Positions 7,020-17,700 of a stretch of 37,280 bases of DNA are shown piece by piece. Within the stretch, counting starts at the first letter, position 1; each line of letters starts with the position of its first letter. The notes under the pieces are model-generated. The model saw only the letters and a list, made by a program, of their open reading frames with translations, was not told where the DNA came from and searched no databases. The stretch covers positions 1 to 37,280 of the forward strand of contig JABFSL010000132.1 of the NCBI GenBank assembly GCA_013140605.1, in the 5' to 3' direction. A program made the position numbers and the translations under genes. Source of the stretch: Anaerolineales bacterium. Its GTDB lineage: Bacteria; Chloroflexota; Anaerolineae; Anaerolineales; Villigracilaceae.

Positions 7020-7670
7020 TTACAGATCCTTATCGATTAATCCATACTTGATGGCCAGCCGCACCAGTCCCGCAAGATTGCGCACATGTAATTTATCCAT
7101 CAAGTTGGCGCGGTGTTTTTCAACTGTCTTTTCACTGATAACCAGGATCCTTCCGATCTCACCGCTGGTATGTTCTTCAGCGATCAACTGCATGATCTCC
7201 TTCTCGCGGGGGGAAAGGCTGTCAAGCGGATTATCGGTCTGCATGGCGCGTGGACGCGTGACACGATCCATTACGATGGAAGAGACCGATTTGCTTAGAA
7301 AAGTTTCACCCCGCGCAACTGCATGGATCGCCTGCAGCAATTCCTCGGAAACTGAAGTCTTCAACACAAAGCCTTTTACTCCGCTGTGCATGGCCTGATG
7401 GATCAAGCCTTCATCTGAATACATGGATAGCAACAGAATACTGGCCGGTAATTTCAAGGCGCGCAGTTGTTCAGCCGCCTGAATCCCATTCAGGCGCGGC
7501 ATCATGATATCCATAACGAGCATATCAGGCTTAAGCGCAAGGGACATCTCAATCGCCTCCTGCCCATTGGAGGCTTCGCCTATGATCTTAATATCCTCCG
7601 CACGCTCAAGCAAGGCGCGCAGGCCCGCGCGCACCATGGCATGATCTTCAACCAGCAGAATGCGAATCAT
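7020..7670 (-). CDS. NarL/FixJ-family response regulator (REC-LuxR HTH)
   Basis: This 216-residue transcription factor has a receiver (1-120) with acidic Glu8/Asp9 and phosphoacceptor Asp54 (MLVMDIMMPRLNG), plus the KT switch lysine region (GFVLKTSVSEEL). The C-terminal LuxR-type helix-turn-helix (about 148-216) reads LSPREKEIMQLIAE, GEIGRIL, SEKTVEKHRANLMDKL, which is complete. It starts 2 bp after the stop of the REC-HisKA_3 kinase. That kinase type normally pairs with NarL regulators, so the two are probably a cognate pair. The targets are unknown. Confidence 0.92.
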   Translation of the reverse strand: MIRILLVEDHAMVRAGLRALLERAEDIKIIGEASNGQEAIEMSLALKPDMLVMDIMMPRLNGIQAAEQLRALKLPASILLLSMYSDEGLIHQAMHSGVKGFVLKTSVSEELLQAIHAVARGETFLSKSVSSIVMDRVTRPRAMQTDNPLDSLSPREKEIMQLIAEEHTSGEIGRILVISEKTVEKHRANLMDKLHVRNLAGLVRLAIKYGLIDKDL

Positions 7671-7672
7671 AA

Positions 7673-8743
7673 CTACTCCCTAGTTTGTAAATATTCATCC
7701 AATGGCAAATGGGCAGAGATGATGGTCCCTTTCGACTGGGACGATTTTATCAATAATTGCCCGCCTACAAGGGTCATGCGTTCCTGCATGCCGATCATCC
7801 CGATGCCGTCATTGGGAAATTTCTGTCTGGACTCAGGCGGGAACCCAACTCCATTATCCTGTATGATCAGGACGAGGTTCCGTTCGTCGACGGTCAATTC
7901 CACCCACACCTGATTTGCCATTGAGTGTTTGTATACATTTGTAAGCGCCTCCTGCAATATACGATACAGTGTAATGGAATAGATATCAGATACTTCCGGG
8001 ATTTCCAGGTCAGACTCGAAAACCACCGGCAGACTTGTGCGTAAACTGAATTCGCGGCTGTATGTTTTCAACGCAGTGCATAAGCCAAGTGTATCCAGCA
8101 TTGCCGGACGAATATCCTGCGCGATCTGGCGCATTTTATTGATCGTCTCATTGGTGTCTGCAATCAGATCATCCAGCCTTTTTTTTAGCAATTCGTTCTG
8201 CAGGGGGATCTCCAATTGCAGGCTGCGTAAACTGAGAACGTGCGCGATCAAAGCCTGTCCAAGGTCATCATGTATTTCGCGTGAAAGCCGCCTGCGTTCA
8301 TCCTCCTGGGCGCGGATCACATGGCCGGCCATTTGACGCAGATTCTCCCGTTGGGTGTGCAGGGTGCGGTAACGATTCAAGCGCAGGATGGTATGTACTC
8401 GTAAACGAAGTTCCTGCCTGTCGGCCGGTTTTGAGATGAAATCATCGGCACCGGCTTCAATGCCAATCAGGCGTGAAGAGCGGTCATCCAAAGCGGTGAG
8501 AATGATGATCGGGACTTCGGCAAGTTTCGGCGTGGAACGGATGCGGCGGCAAATTTCAAAGCCATCCATGTCGGGCATCATCACATCCAGCAGGATCAGG
8601 TCAGGCATGATCTCGGTGGCTTTTTCCAGCGCAGCCGGGCCGTTTTGAGCGTGAATTAACTGGTACGGTTGGCCTTCAAAAATCGATTCCAATGCGATAA
8701 AGGCAAGCGGATCATCATCCACGATCAATATTTTACTGGTCAT
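7673..8743 (-). CDS. Soluble receiver-histidine kinase of the NarX/DegS class (REC-HisKA_3-HATPase)
   Basis: The protein has 356 residues. The receiver is N-terminal (DDD at 9-11, phosphoacceptor Asp53 in LILLDVMMPDMDG, Lys105 in SKPADR). A helix leads to a HisKA_3 dimerisation box with the phospho-accepting His158 (DERRRLSREIHDDLGQAL), then an HATPase_c domain with an N-box-like LQEALTNVYKHS and a G-box QDNGVGFPP. There are no membrane segments, so the input is the phosphorylation state of its own receiver rather than a ligand. It lies 6 bp after the giant hybrid kinase gene and 2 bp before the LuxR regulator gene, which suggests it relays between them. That order is inference. Confidence 0.9.
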   Translation of the reverse strand: MTSKILIVDDDPLAFIALESIFEGQPYQLIHAQNGPAALEKATEIMPDLILLDVMMPDMDGFEICRRIRSTPKLAEVPIIILTALDDRSSRLIGIEAGADDFISKPADRQELRLRVHTILRLNRYRTLHTQRENLRQMAGHVIRAQEDERRRLSREIHDDLGQALIAHVLSLRSLQLEIPLQNELLKKRLDDLIADTNETINKMRQIAQDIRPAMLDTLGLCTALKTYSREFSLRTSLPVVFESDLEIPEVSDIYSITLYRILQEALTNVYKHSMANQVWVELTVDERNLVLIIQDNGVGFPPESRQKFPNDGIGMIGMQERMTLVGGQLLIKSSQSKGTIISAHLPLDEYLQTRE

Positions 8744-8749
8744 GGGCGC

Positions 8750-11700
8750 TTAGCCTTTACTTATTAAATGCTTTTGGATCATATCAGCCAGTTCCTGAAT
8801 CCGAATGGGTTTGCTCAAATAGTCAGTCATGCCGGCGGCAAAACAACGCTCGCGGTCTCCGGGCATTGCAAGCGCTGTCAAGGCGACGATCGGGGTATTC
8901 TTCAAAAGGTCAATTTCACGGATAAGCCTGGTGGATTCCAGGCCATCCATGACAGGCATCATGACATCCATGAGGATAAGATCGGGGATTTCCTGTTTGG
9001 CAAGCAGGAAACCCTCCATGCCATTTCGCGCTATGAATACTTGATATCCCTTATATAGCAGATATTCATTCATGAGGGAGCTGATCACTTCCGTATCCTC
9101 GACAAGCAAGACCTTGCCGCTGCGCTTCTCATCGGACCTTAGCATGGGGCGCGGCAATTCGCTTGTGGATTTCGTCCGTAGATTTTGCTGTTCCGGCAGC
9201 CAGGGCAGTGTGATCGTAAACCGACTACCCTCTCCAACCTCGCTTTCCAAATCGATACGCCCGCCATGCAAACGCATCATCTGGGAAACAAGCGCAAGCC
9301 CAAGACCTGTTCCCTGATACTCACGCGTCAGGCCAGAATCCAATTGAACGAAAGGCTTGAACAGATATTGGATATCCTCTTTGGCGATGCCCACCCCTTT
9401 ATCCCAAACGGTGAAGGTGACTTCATTCTCCTGTGGATGGCCGCACACTTCCAGACCAATATGGCTTTCGGAAGGCGTGAATTTGACCGCGTTACTCAGC
9501 AGGTTCACAAGGGATTGCTTCAGCCGCCGCTCGTCGCCCAAGACAACTTCCACAGACCCTATAACTTCAAACGAAACTCTCAAGTTCTTTTTCTGCGCCA
9601 GTTCCTTGACCATGCGCAGGCTGGATTGGCAAAGTTTTTCAACAGAAACATTGTGAAGTTCAAGCTCCATTCTGCCGGCCTCGATCTTGGAAATATCAAG
9701 GATGTCGTTGATGAGTTCCAACAGATGGCGACCGCTTTCCTTGACGATGCCAATATAGCGGAGCTGTTTTTCATTGAGATTCCCAACGATCTGCTCTTCC
9801 AGACTTTCCGAAATACCAAGGATGGAGTTAAGCGGAGTCCGCAATTCATGGCTCATGTTTGCAAGGAATTCATCCTTGGTGCGCATGGCGCGTCCCATTT
9901 CAAGGTTGGCAAGGTGAATTTCATTTTCAGCGCGTTTCTGTTCTGTTATATCCATGTTGACGCCGATCATGCGCTCAGGAATATGCTCCCCATCATAAAG
10001 AACAATGGCGTTTGAGGAAATATAGCGCAGAGATCCGTCTGGATGAACAATGCGATGCTCGACATAGAATCTTCCCGTATTTTGCAGGGCAGCCTGAAAT
10101 TGTTCCTGTACATACGCCAGGTCTTCCGAGTAGATCATTTGCATCCAGGTACCGAGCGAGTTATCAAATTCTGCTGGTTCAATACCATGGATAACATACA
10201 TCCGGTCATCCCAAAAGACTCTAAATTCTTTTAAGCCGATCTCCCACACACCGATGCCGCCCGCGCTGGCGGCAAGGTCCAACCGCTGGCGTGTGGATTC
10301 GATCTCGGCAGTGCGTTCCAAAACGCGCTGCTCCAATCTCTCGGCGTAACGAATGGTATCTGCACGATGACGCGCCGAGTTGATGGCTCCCGCCGCCTGT
10401 GATGCAAAGAGCGAAAGCAGGTGTTCATCTGCCTCGGTAAATTTTCTACTTGAGTCACCGGTCTCGTCGGCAGTCAATACACCGATCAACTCACCCGCAT
10501 ACAGCATCGGGACTTCGAGCACCGCGTGAATGAGAAGATTATCGTATTTTGGCGAACGGCTTTCCCAGGTTGAATAATCCTCTATTCGCAATGGCTGGCG
10601 GGTTTGCGCCACTTTGCCCGCCACACCTTCGCCAAGTTGCAGACGTGTTCCAAGAGATATGGAAGGTTCGGTATCCATCTTTAATTCCAATTCCTGACTC
10701 TCCGCATGGTAAAGATACATACCACTCGTAGACGCATTCAGCATCTCCCTCGCGCTGTTTACGATCACCCCAAGCAGTGAATCCAGGTTGTATTCAGCAG
10801 AAAGCGCCTTGCTCGTCTGATAAAGGGATGCAAACTCCTCGGCGCGGTGCGCAGTTTCATTATATAAACGCATCCGATGCACAGCGGCGCCGGCCATTTC
10901 AACCAGTGACTCGAGTAACTTGATTTGCTGAGAGCTGATCTGACTGGGTAACTGGACAGAAACGAACAAGACGCCGATGATTTCTGTGGATGTGCGGATC
11001 GGAAGACAAACCCCGCCCCAACCAGCCGGGATTTTGCTCCGCGCGGAAGCATGGGGTAAAGCATCGCGGATAAACTCAACAGAATAGTATGCCTCTCCGC
11101 TTGCAAAAACTGTGCCTGCCACGCCCTCACCGACCTTGATCGGTGTCTGAGCCAATTCTGTAAACCAGCCTCTGGCAACGATATGACGTAATTCATTGCT
11201 GGGCGGGTCATAGAGCAGCATCGATCCCGCAGTTGTCTCCAATGTAACCAGAGCATTATCCAGTAAGGTTGAAAGCGCTTTATCAACCGTTTGAATGGTA
11301 CGCAGGGAAGTGGAAATGGTATGCAGGGTTTCCAATTCGTTGATGCGCGCTTGGGTCTGCTGATATAGCGTCGCATTATCCAGGGCGGAGGAAAGTTGGG
11401 CGGCAATGGTTTCCAACATCACCCGTTGAGGTTCGCCAAAAACGCGCGGCTGATAGGATTGAGTCGAAAGCATACCAATGATCTTATCTCCCCTGCGCAG
11501 GGGAACAGCCAGGATCGAGCGTGTCGATTCCATTGAACCAAAATGAGTTGCCTCCATCGGAGTTTCGACCGTATCATGTATAAAAAGTGTTTCACCAGAA
11601 GAGATGATGCGTCCGCTTAATCCTTTTCCGTGAGGAAGCCGCCGCACGGGGAAGCGTTCACCTTTATCGAAGAAATAAACAGCTTGATATTCGCCGCGCT

Positions 11701-14700
11701 CTTCATCATCCAGCACGATCACAAAAGCCTCGCAAGGCATCGTCTCTGCCACGGCCTTATGCACCGCGGCATAGATCTCTTCAGGGTTAAGGCGCGCGGC
11801 CAGTAAGGTTTGGCCGGTGCGATGCAGCGCAGTCAACTCCATAATGCGCTGGGTCGTTTCATCGAAAAGGCGCGCGTTTTCAAGCGCGCTGGCGGCCTGA
11901 TTTGCCAGTGTTTCTGTTAACCGCTCATCTGCCTCGTTGAAAGCATCCGGCTTCTCACTTTCAATGCTGATCGCGCCGATGACATGTTCACCCAGCTTGA
12001 TCGGCACATACAGGCCGGACTTCATACCAGGCATGGTTTCAAAATAACGTTCATCATTTGCCAGATCATCAGTGCGGACAGTCTGTCCATGCTGAATCAC
12101 CCAACCGCTTAAGCCCTGACCGGAGCGCTTCACACTTCCCTTTAGTTGTTCCTCCATCGCTGCAATCTCTTCGGCGCTGGTCAAATCTGGTTGATTGAAC
12201 GCCAGCAGTTGCATCGTTTTTGTTTGCGGGTCAAACAAGCGGATGGCGGTATGATGCCAGTCCATTTTTTGTTCGAGCAGATTTATGATCTTTTGAGCGA
12301 TCTCCTTTGGATGAAGCAATTGGATGAAGGCCAGGCCGCTTTCATATAACAATTCCAATTCCACCACACGCTGATGGATGGCTTCATCCGCCCACTTGCG
12401 CTGGGTGATATCGTACATGATGCCGTGGATGAAACGTGGTTTACCGCTTTCATCACCCAGCCTGACAGCCTGATCGCGGATCCACAAGCAGCGGCCATCC
12501 GCAGCGATCATACGATATTCCGAGTCTATCGGTTCCCCATCCTTGAAACAGCGCAAGTATTCAGCCAGTGTCTGCTGGGAGTCGTCCGGGTGAATGCGAG
12601 CAAGCCAACTGTCGAGGTCACCCTGCCGCCATTCATCCACTGTGAATCCCAAAATATTCTCGATCTGGGGGCTGATGTATATTGTCCGACCGGGTTCTGT
12701 TGCTGCATCATCAATATAGACAACGGCCGGGACCTGTTCGACCAGAGTGCGATATTGCTCTTCGCGGTCACGCAGAGATTCTTCCACCTGCCTGCGCTCG
12801 TTCAATTCAACCTGCATCTGAGTATAGAGCAGCGCATTTTTCTCGGCAGAGACAATGTGCAAGGCCAGTGATTCCAGCAGTTTCAATTGGTTTTCAGTGT
12901 AGGCATTCAGGCGGTAACTCACAACCTGGATCACTCCGATCACCGTATCCCCGTTCTTGAGCGGGACAATCAATGCCGAGCGCGTGACATCTTTATCTGG
13001 CGAAACTTCGTTGGCAAATTTATTCGTCTCACTGTCAACCTGGTAAATCTTTGAAGCTGTTTTCAGGAACTTCTGATAATCATTGATCAGCATGGATTGG
13101 CCTGAACGTATGACCCTGCTTTGCGTGCCTCTCCCTTCCTCTTCAAGCGGAATGGATGGGAAGGGGCTGACATCCAGCCATTTCCCTTCCATCCAGTAGG
13201 CGCGGCAGGTGATCAATTGCGATTCAGGGTCAAAACCTGAAATGAACAAACCATCGTTGGAAGCGACAGTGGACATGAAATCGCAGACCGCTTGATAGAT
13301 CTCATTCGGGTCCAGCGTGCGATTCAAACGCTGACTCGCTTCATACAACAACCGCAGCTGCTCGCCCTGCTGACGGGTGATCTCCTCTGCCTGTTTGCGC
13401 TCGGTGATGTCGTACATCACGCCATGAATTAAGTGCGGTTTGTCATTTTCATTGCGCAGCATGACTGCTTGATCGTAGAACCACAACATGCGTCCATCGG
13501 ATGCGCTAATTCGATATTCCGCGTTATAAGGTTCCCCATACTGAAAACAGCGCATGTATCCCGCATGGACCCGCTCAAGATCATCTGGATGGACTTGTTT
13601 GACCCAAAGGCCGGGCGATTCCTTCTGCCATTGCTGCGGTGTGAATCCCAATATTGTCTCGATCTGAGGGCTAATGTAGATCGTGCGGCCTTCATCGTTG
13701 ACATCGTCTATGAAAACGATGGCTGGTAGTTGTTCGACCAGCGTGCGATATTGTTCTTCACGTTCATGCAGGTTTTTTTCCGCCTGCTTGCGCTCGGAGA
13801 TATCCTGCTGGATGGCAATAAAGTGATTGATTACGCCAGCCGCGTCTTTGAGCGGAGTGATCGTCAATTCTTCGATGGAATAATTACCGTCTTTGTCGCG
13901 GTTGATGATCTCGCCATGCCAGACATTTCCAGACAGGATGGTATCCCACATCTGCTTATAAAAAGCCTGGTCCTGTTTGTCAGACTTGATCAGATCACGC
14001 GGATTTTTTTCAAGGGCTTCTTCCAAAGCGTATCCGGTAAGTTTACTGAATGCCGGGTTGACCCACTTGATTTTGCCAGTAATATCCGTGAGCATGATGG
14101 AATTAGCGGCCGCATTCAAGGCCGAACTTTGCAGACGTAATTGTTCCTCATTCTGTTTGCGCTCGGTAATATCTTCCAGGATGATCTGGATCAGAGTGAT
14201 CTGTCCGCTGGCATCCTTGATGGGAGTCATACGATACTGCGCGTAAACGATCTTCCCCCACTTGCTGGTATAAGCCTGCTCGGCGAAAACAGGAAGGCCA
14301 GTATCAAAGCATTGTTTGAATTTAGCGGAAAAGCCAGTATTCACAAGCAAAGGGAAAGTCAGAAGATTAATGGCTCTGGTCGCTTCAGAGGAAGGTGACC
14401 CTAATATCTGTAAGGCAACAGGGTTGATCTCAACGATCTGTCCCTGAGAAGTGGCAGATAAAATGCCCACCGGCGCGTTTTCAAACAGCAGACGATAACG
14501 CTCTTCATTCTCGCGCAGGGCCGCATCCGCCAGTTTACGCTCGGTAATATCCTCTTTGACGGCTAGAAAATTCGTGATCTCTCCCCGCTCATTCAGGATG
14601 GATGAAATCGTGGCAGATTCCCAATACAACTCGCCATTCTTTTTCTTGTTTTGAAACTCGCCGCGCCATTCCCTGCCAGCAGCGAGCACCTGCCACATCT

Positions 14701-17700
14701 GCTGATATTCTTCCGGCGGAGTATGCCCCGATTTTAAGAGACGTGGGTTCTGTCCCAGCGCTTCGGCAACGCTATAACCGGTGGTTTTGGTAAATTGGGA
14801 GTTGGCATACTCAATGTTGCCTGCCATATCGGTGATCACGATCGTTGAGGCACTTTGCTCCACCGCTCGCGACAGTTGACGCAATTGATCTTCCACCCGC
14901 TTGCGCTCGGTGATGTCTTGAACTGTCCCGAGGCCGTGTAGAACATTGCCCTCTGTATCAGCTTCCAGTTCGGCAAGTTCGCGCACCCATTTCACTTGTC
15001 CATCTACGAGGATGCGGTGCGCAACATCATAAGGGGCGCCTTGTAAAGCCGCCAGCCAGGATCGATTCACAAGCTCCACATCGTCTGGGTGAATGTATGC
15101 GAGGAAGGATTCGTAGGTGAGCGGCGTTTCAGGCGCAACGCCGAAAATACGGTAAGTTTCCGCGGACCAGGTGAGGATATTTCCCGGCACATCCATATTC
15201 CAACTACCGATATGGGCGACAGCCTGAGCATGGTTTAGGTTGGCTTCGCTTGCGCGTAGGGCCTCTTCGGCCAGCTTACGGGTTGAAATATTTTCAACGG
15301 TGCCTTCGTAGTAGTGAAGCACGCCATCCGCGCCTCGTACAGAACGCACATTCTCCGAAACCCAGATCACACTGCCATCCTTGCAATGGGCCTGGTATTC
15401 AAACCCGGATAAATTGCCGCCTTGTTCCTTTAATAAACGTATGTGTTCAGCGCGAGCATCAGGGGTAATGTAAACCTGATTTGCAATATCGGTAACACTG
15501 GTGATCATATCTTCAGGAGAGTCATAACCCCACATGCGGGCCAGGGCGGGGTTCACGGTGATGAATCGCCCGGCAGGCGTACTTTGAAATATTCCTTCCA
15601 GTGAATTTTCAAAGATGTTGCGATATTTTTCTTCGGCGAGGCGCAAATCATCTTCCATGTGCTTGCGCTCGGTGATATCGCGAAATGACCAGACTCTGCC
15701 CAGCAGATTTGTCCCTTGCAGCATAGGCTGAGACAACCGCTCAAATACTCTTCCGTCTTTGAAATACAGTGTATCGAAACTTTCCATATCCAACTTGTAT
15801 AATTCCTGAACCTTCTGAAGAAAACTTCGAGGATCAATCAGTTGATCAAGAATATATTGAAGAAGGATCGAGTCTTCCTTGCTGGCGAGAACTGATTGTG
15901 GAATCAACCACATCTCGGAAAAACGTTCATTGGCATAGAGCACCTTGTTTTCATTGGTGACAGCCAGAATACCGTCCGCGGTGGATTGTAGAACTGCTTG
16001 TAATGAAGACTCCCTATCCCTCAGCGCCTGTTCCGCATGTTTGCGTTCAGTAATATCGAGAGTTGTGACAATGACCTTGGAGAAATCATCCTCATACCCA
16101 GGAACAACAGACCAACTCAGGCTTATTTCAATCGGTTCACCCGCAAGGGTTGCATCTGATCCTTCCCAACTATTACTGGTTTTTCCTTCCGCGATGGCTA
16201 TGAAATCCTCGTGGTTATGTTCCGCCTCACCCTTGCTCTGGCCTGAATTGGTATGCTTAATTAGTACTTCCTTGCTTTCCGCCCCAAACATTTGCACTGC
16301 GGAGTTATTTACATCCAAAACTTTGATCTTTGCTGAACATTCAAATATGACATCAGGATGCAGCGCAAAATATTTTCGAAAATCTGTTATGCCCTGTTGT
16401 TTCAAAGAATCCAGATGTTCCTTGACTCCCGAAAAATCCTCCTCCCAAATCGCGATCGGAGTATCTTCAAACAGTCCGCGATAACGTTGTTCACTTTGAT
16501 GCAAATTATCTTCCGCATAATTACGTTCAGTGACATCGCGAATATTCATGACGATGCCATTGACGGATGGCTCGGCCAGTAAGTTCGTGCCCAGCACCTC
16601 GATCACGCGCCATGTGCCATTTTTATGCAGACTTCGCACCTCAATACTTCCTGCGGCTGTGCCGGGAATTTTCCTGCGGCTGAGAAGAGATTCAACAGCA
16701 AGCGGCAGATCTTCCGGATGCACCCATCCATTGAATTTCTTACCGAGGAATTCATGATCCTTGTAGCCCAAAATCCGCTCTGCGGATGGGCTGGCGTATT
16801 GGATGACGCCTTCAGAATCAATCACTATGATCAAATCTGCGGCGTTTTGGATCAGGGCATGAAAGCGCCCTTCGCTTTCTCTTAATGCCCTTTCCGCCCG
16901 CCTGCGCTCGGTAATATCAAAAGTAGTGACAATGACTTTGGAGTAATCATCCTCGCAACCCGGAGCAACAGACCAGCTCAAGTTGATTTCAATCGGTCTG
17001 CCATCCAGTGTTTCATCGAGACCTTCCCAGCTATTGCTGGTCCTTCCCTCGATTATGGCAATAAAATCCTCGTAAATATGTTCCTCTTCGCCCTTGCTCA
17101 GAATCTCATTGGAACTATTTATTAATGCTTGCTTGCTTTTCGCCCCATACAGCCGCATGGCGGCGCTGTTCACATCCACAATTTTGATCAGTAGCGCACA
17201 TTCAAGTACAACATCAGGATGCAGCGCAAAATATTCCCGAAAATCCGCTATTCCCTGTTTCTTCAAAGCATCCAGATGTTTTTTAAGTTCAGAAAAATCC
17301 TCCTGCCAAATAGCGACCGGAGTATCTTCAAACAACCCATGATAGCGTTCTTCACTTTTACGCAAAGCACCCGTCGCCGCGTGTTTTTCGATCGCGCGTT
17401 GAATGAACAATAACAACTGCTCCATATCAAATGGCTTCTGAAAAAAACCAAAGACCCCAAGCTGAATGGCTTCAATCGCCGAATTCTGTGACGCATGCCC
17501 GGTTAGCAGAATGCACTCGGTTTCAGGGGAGCGGGACTTTATCCCCTGCAGCACCACCAACCCAGACATATCCCCCAAACGCAGGTCGATCAACGCCACT
17601 TCAAAATGATATTGCTCAATGCTCTTCAGCGCTGACTCGCCCGTCATGGCGGTCACAGGCTCAAAACCTTTGACCTTGAGAATATCGCTGACAGACCCGA

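Noticed and set aside
9185-10015. 276-codon open frame antisense to the giant kinase catalytic domain
   Set aside because: It mirrors a strongly conserved HisKA/HATPase coding region, has no family signature and no ribosome binding site; it is a shadow frame.
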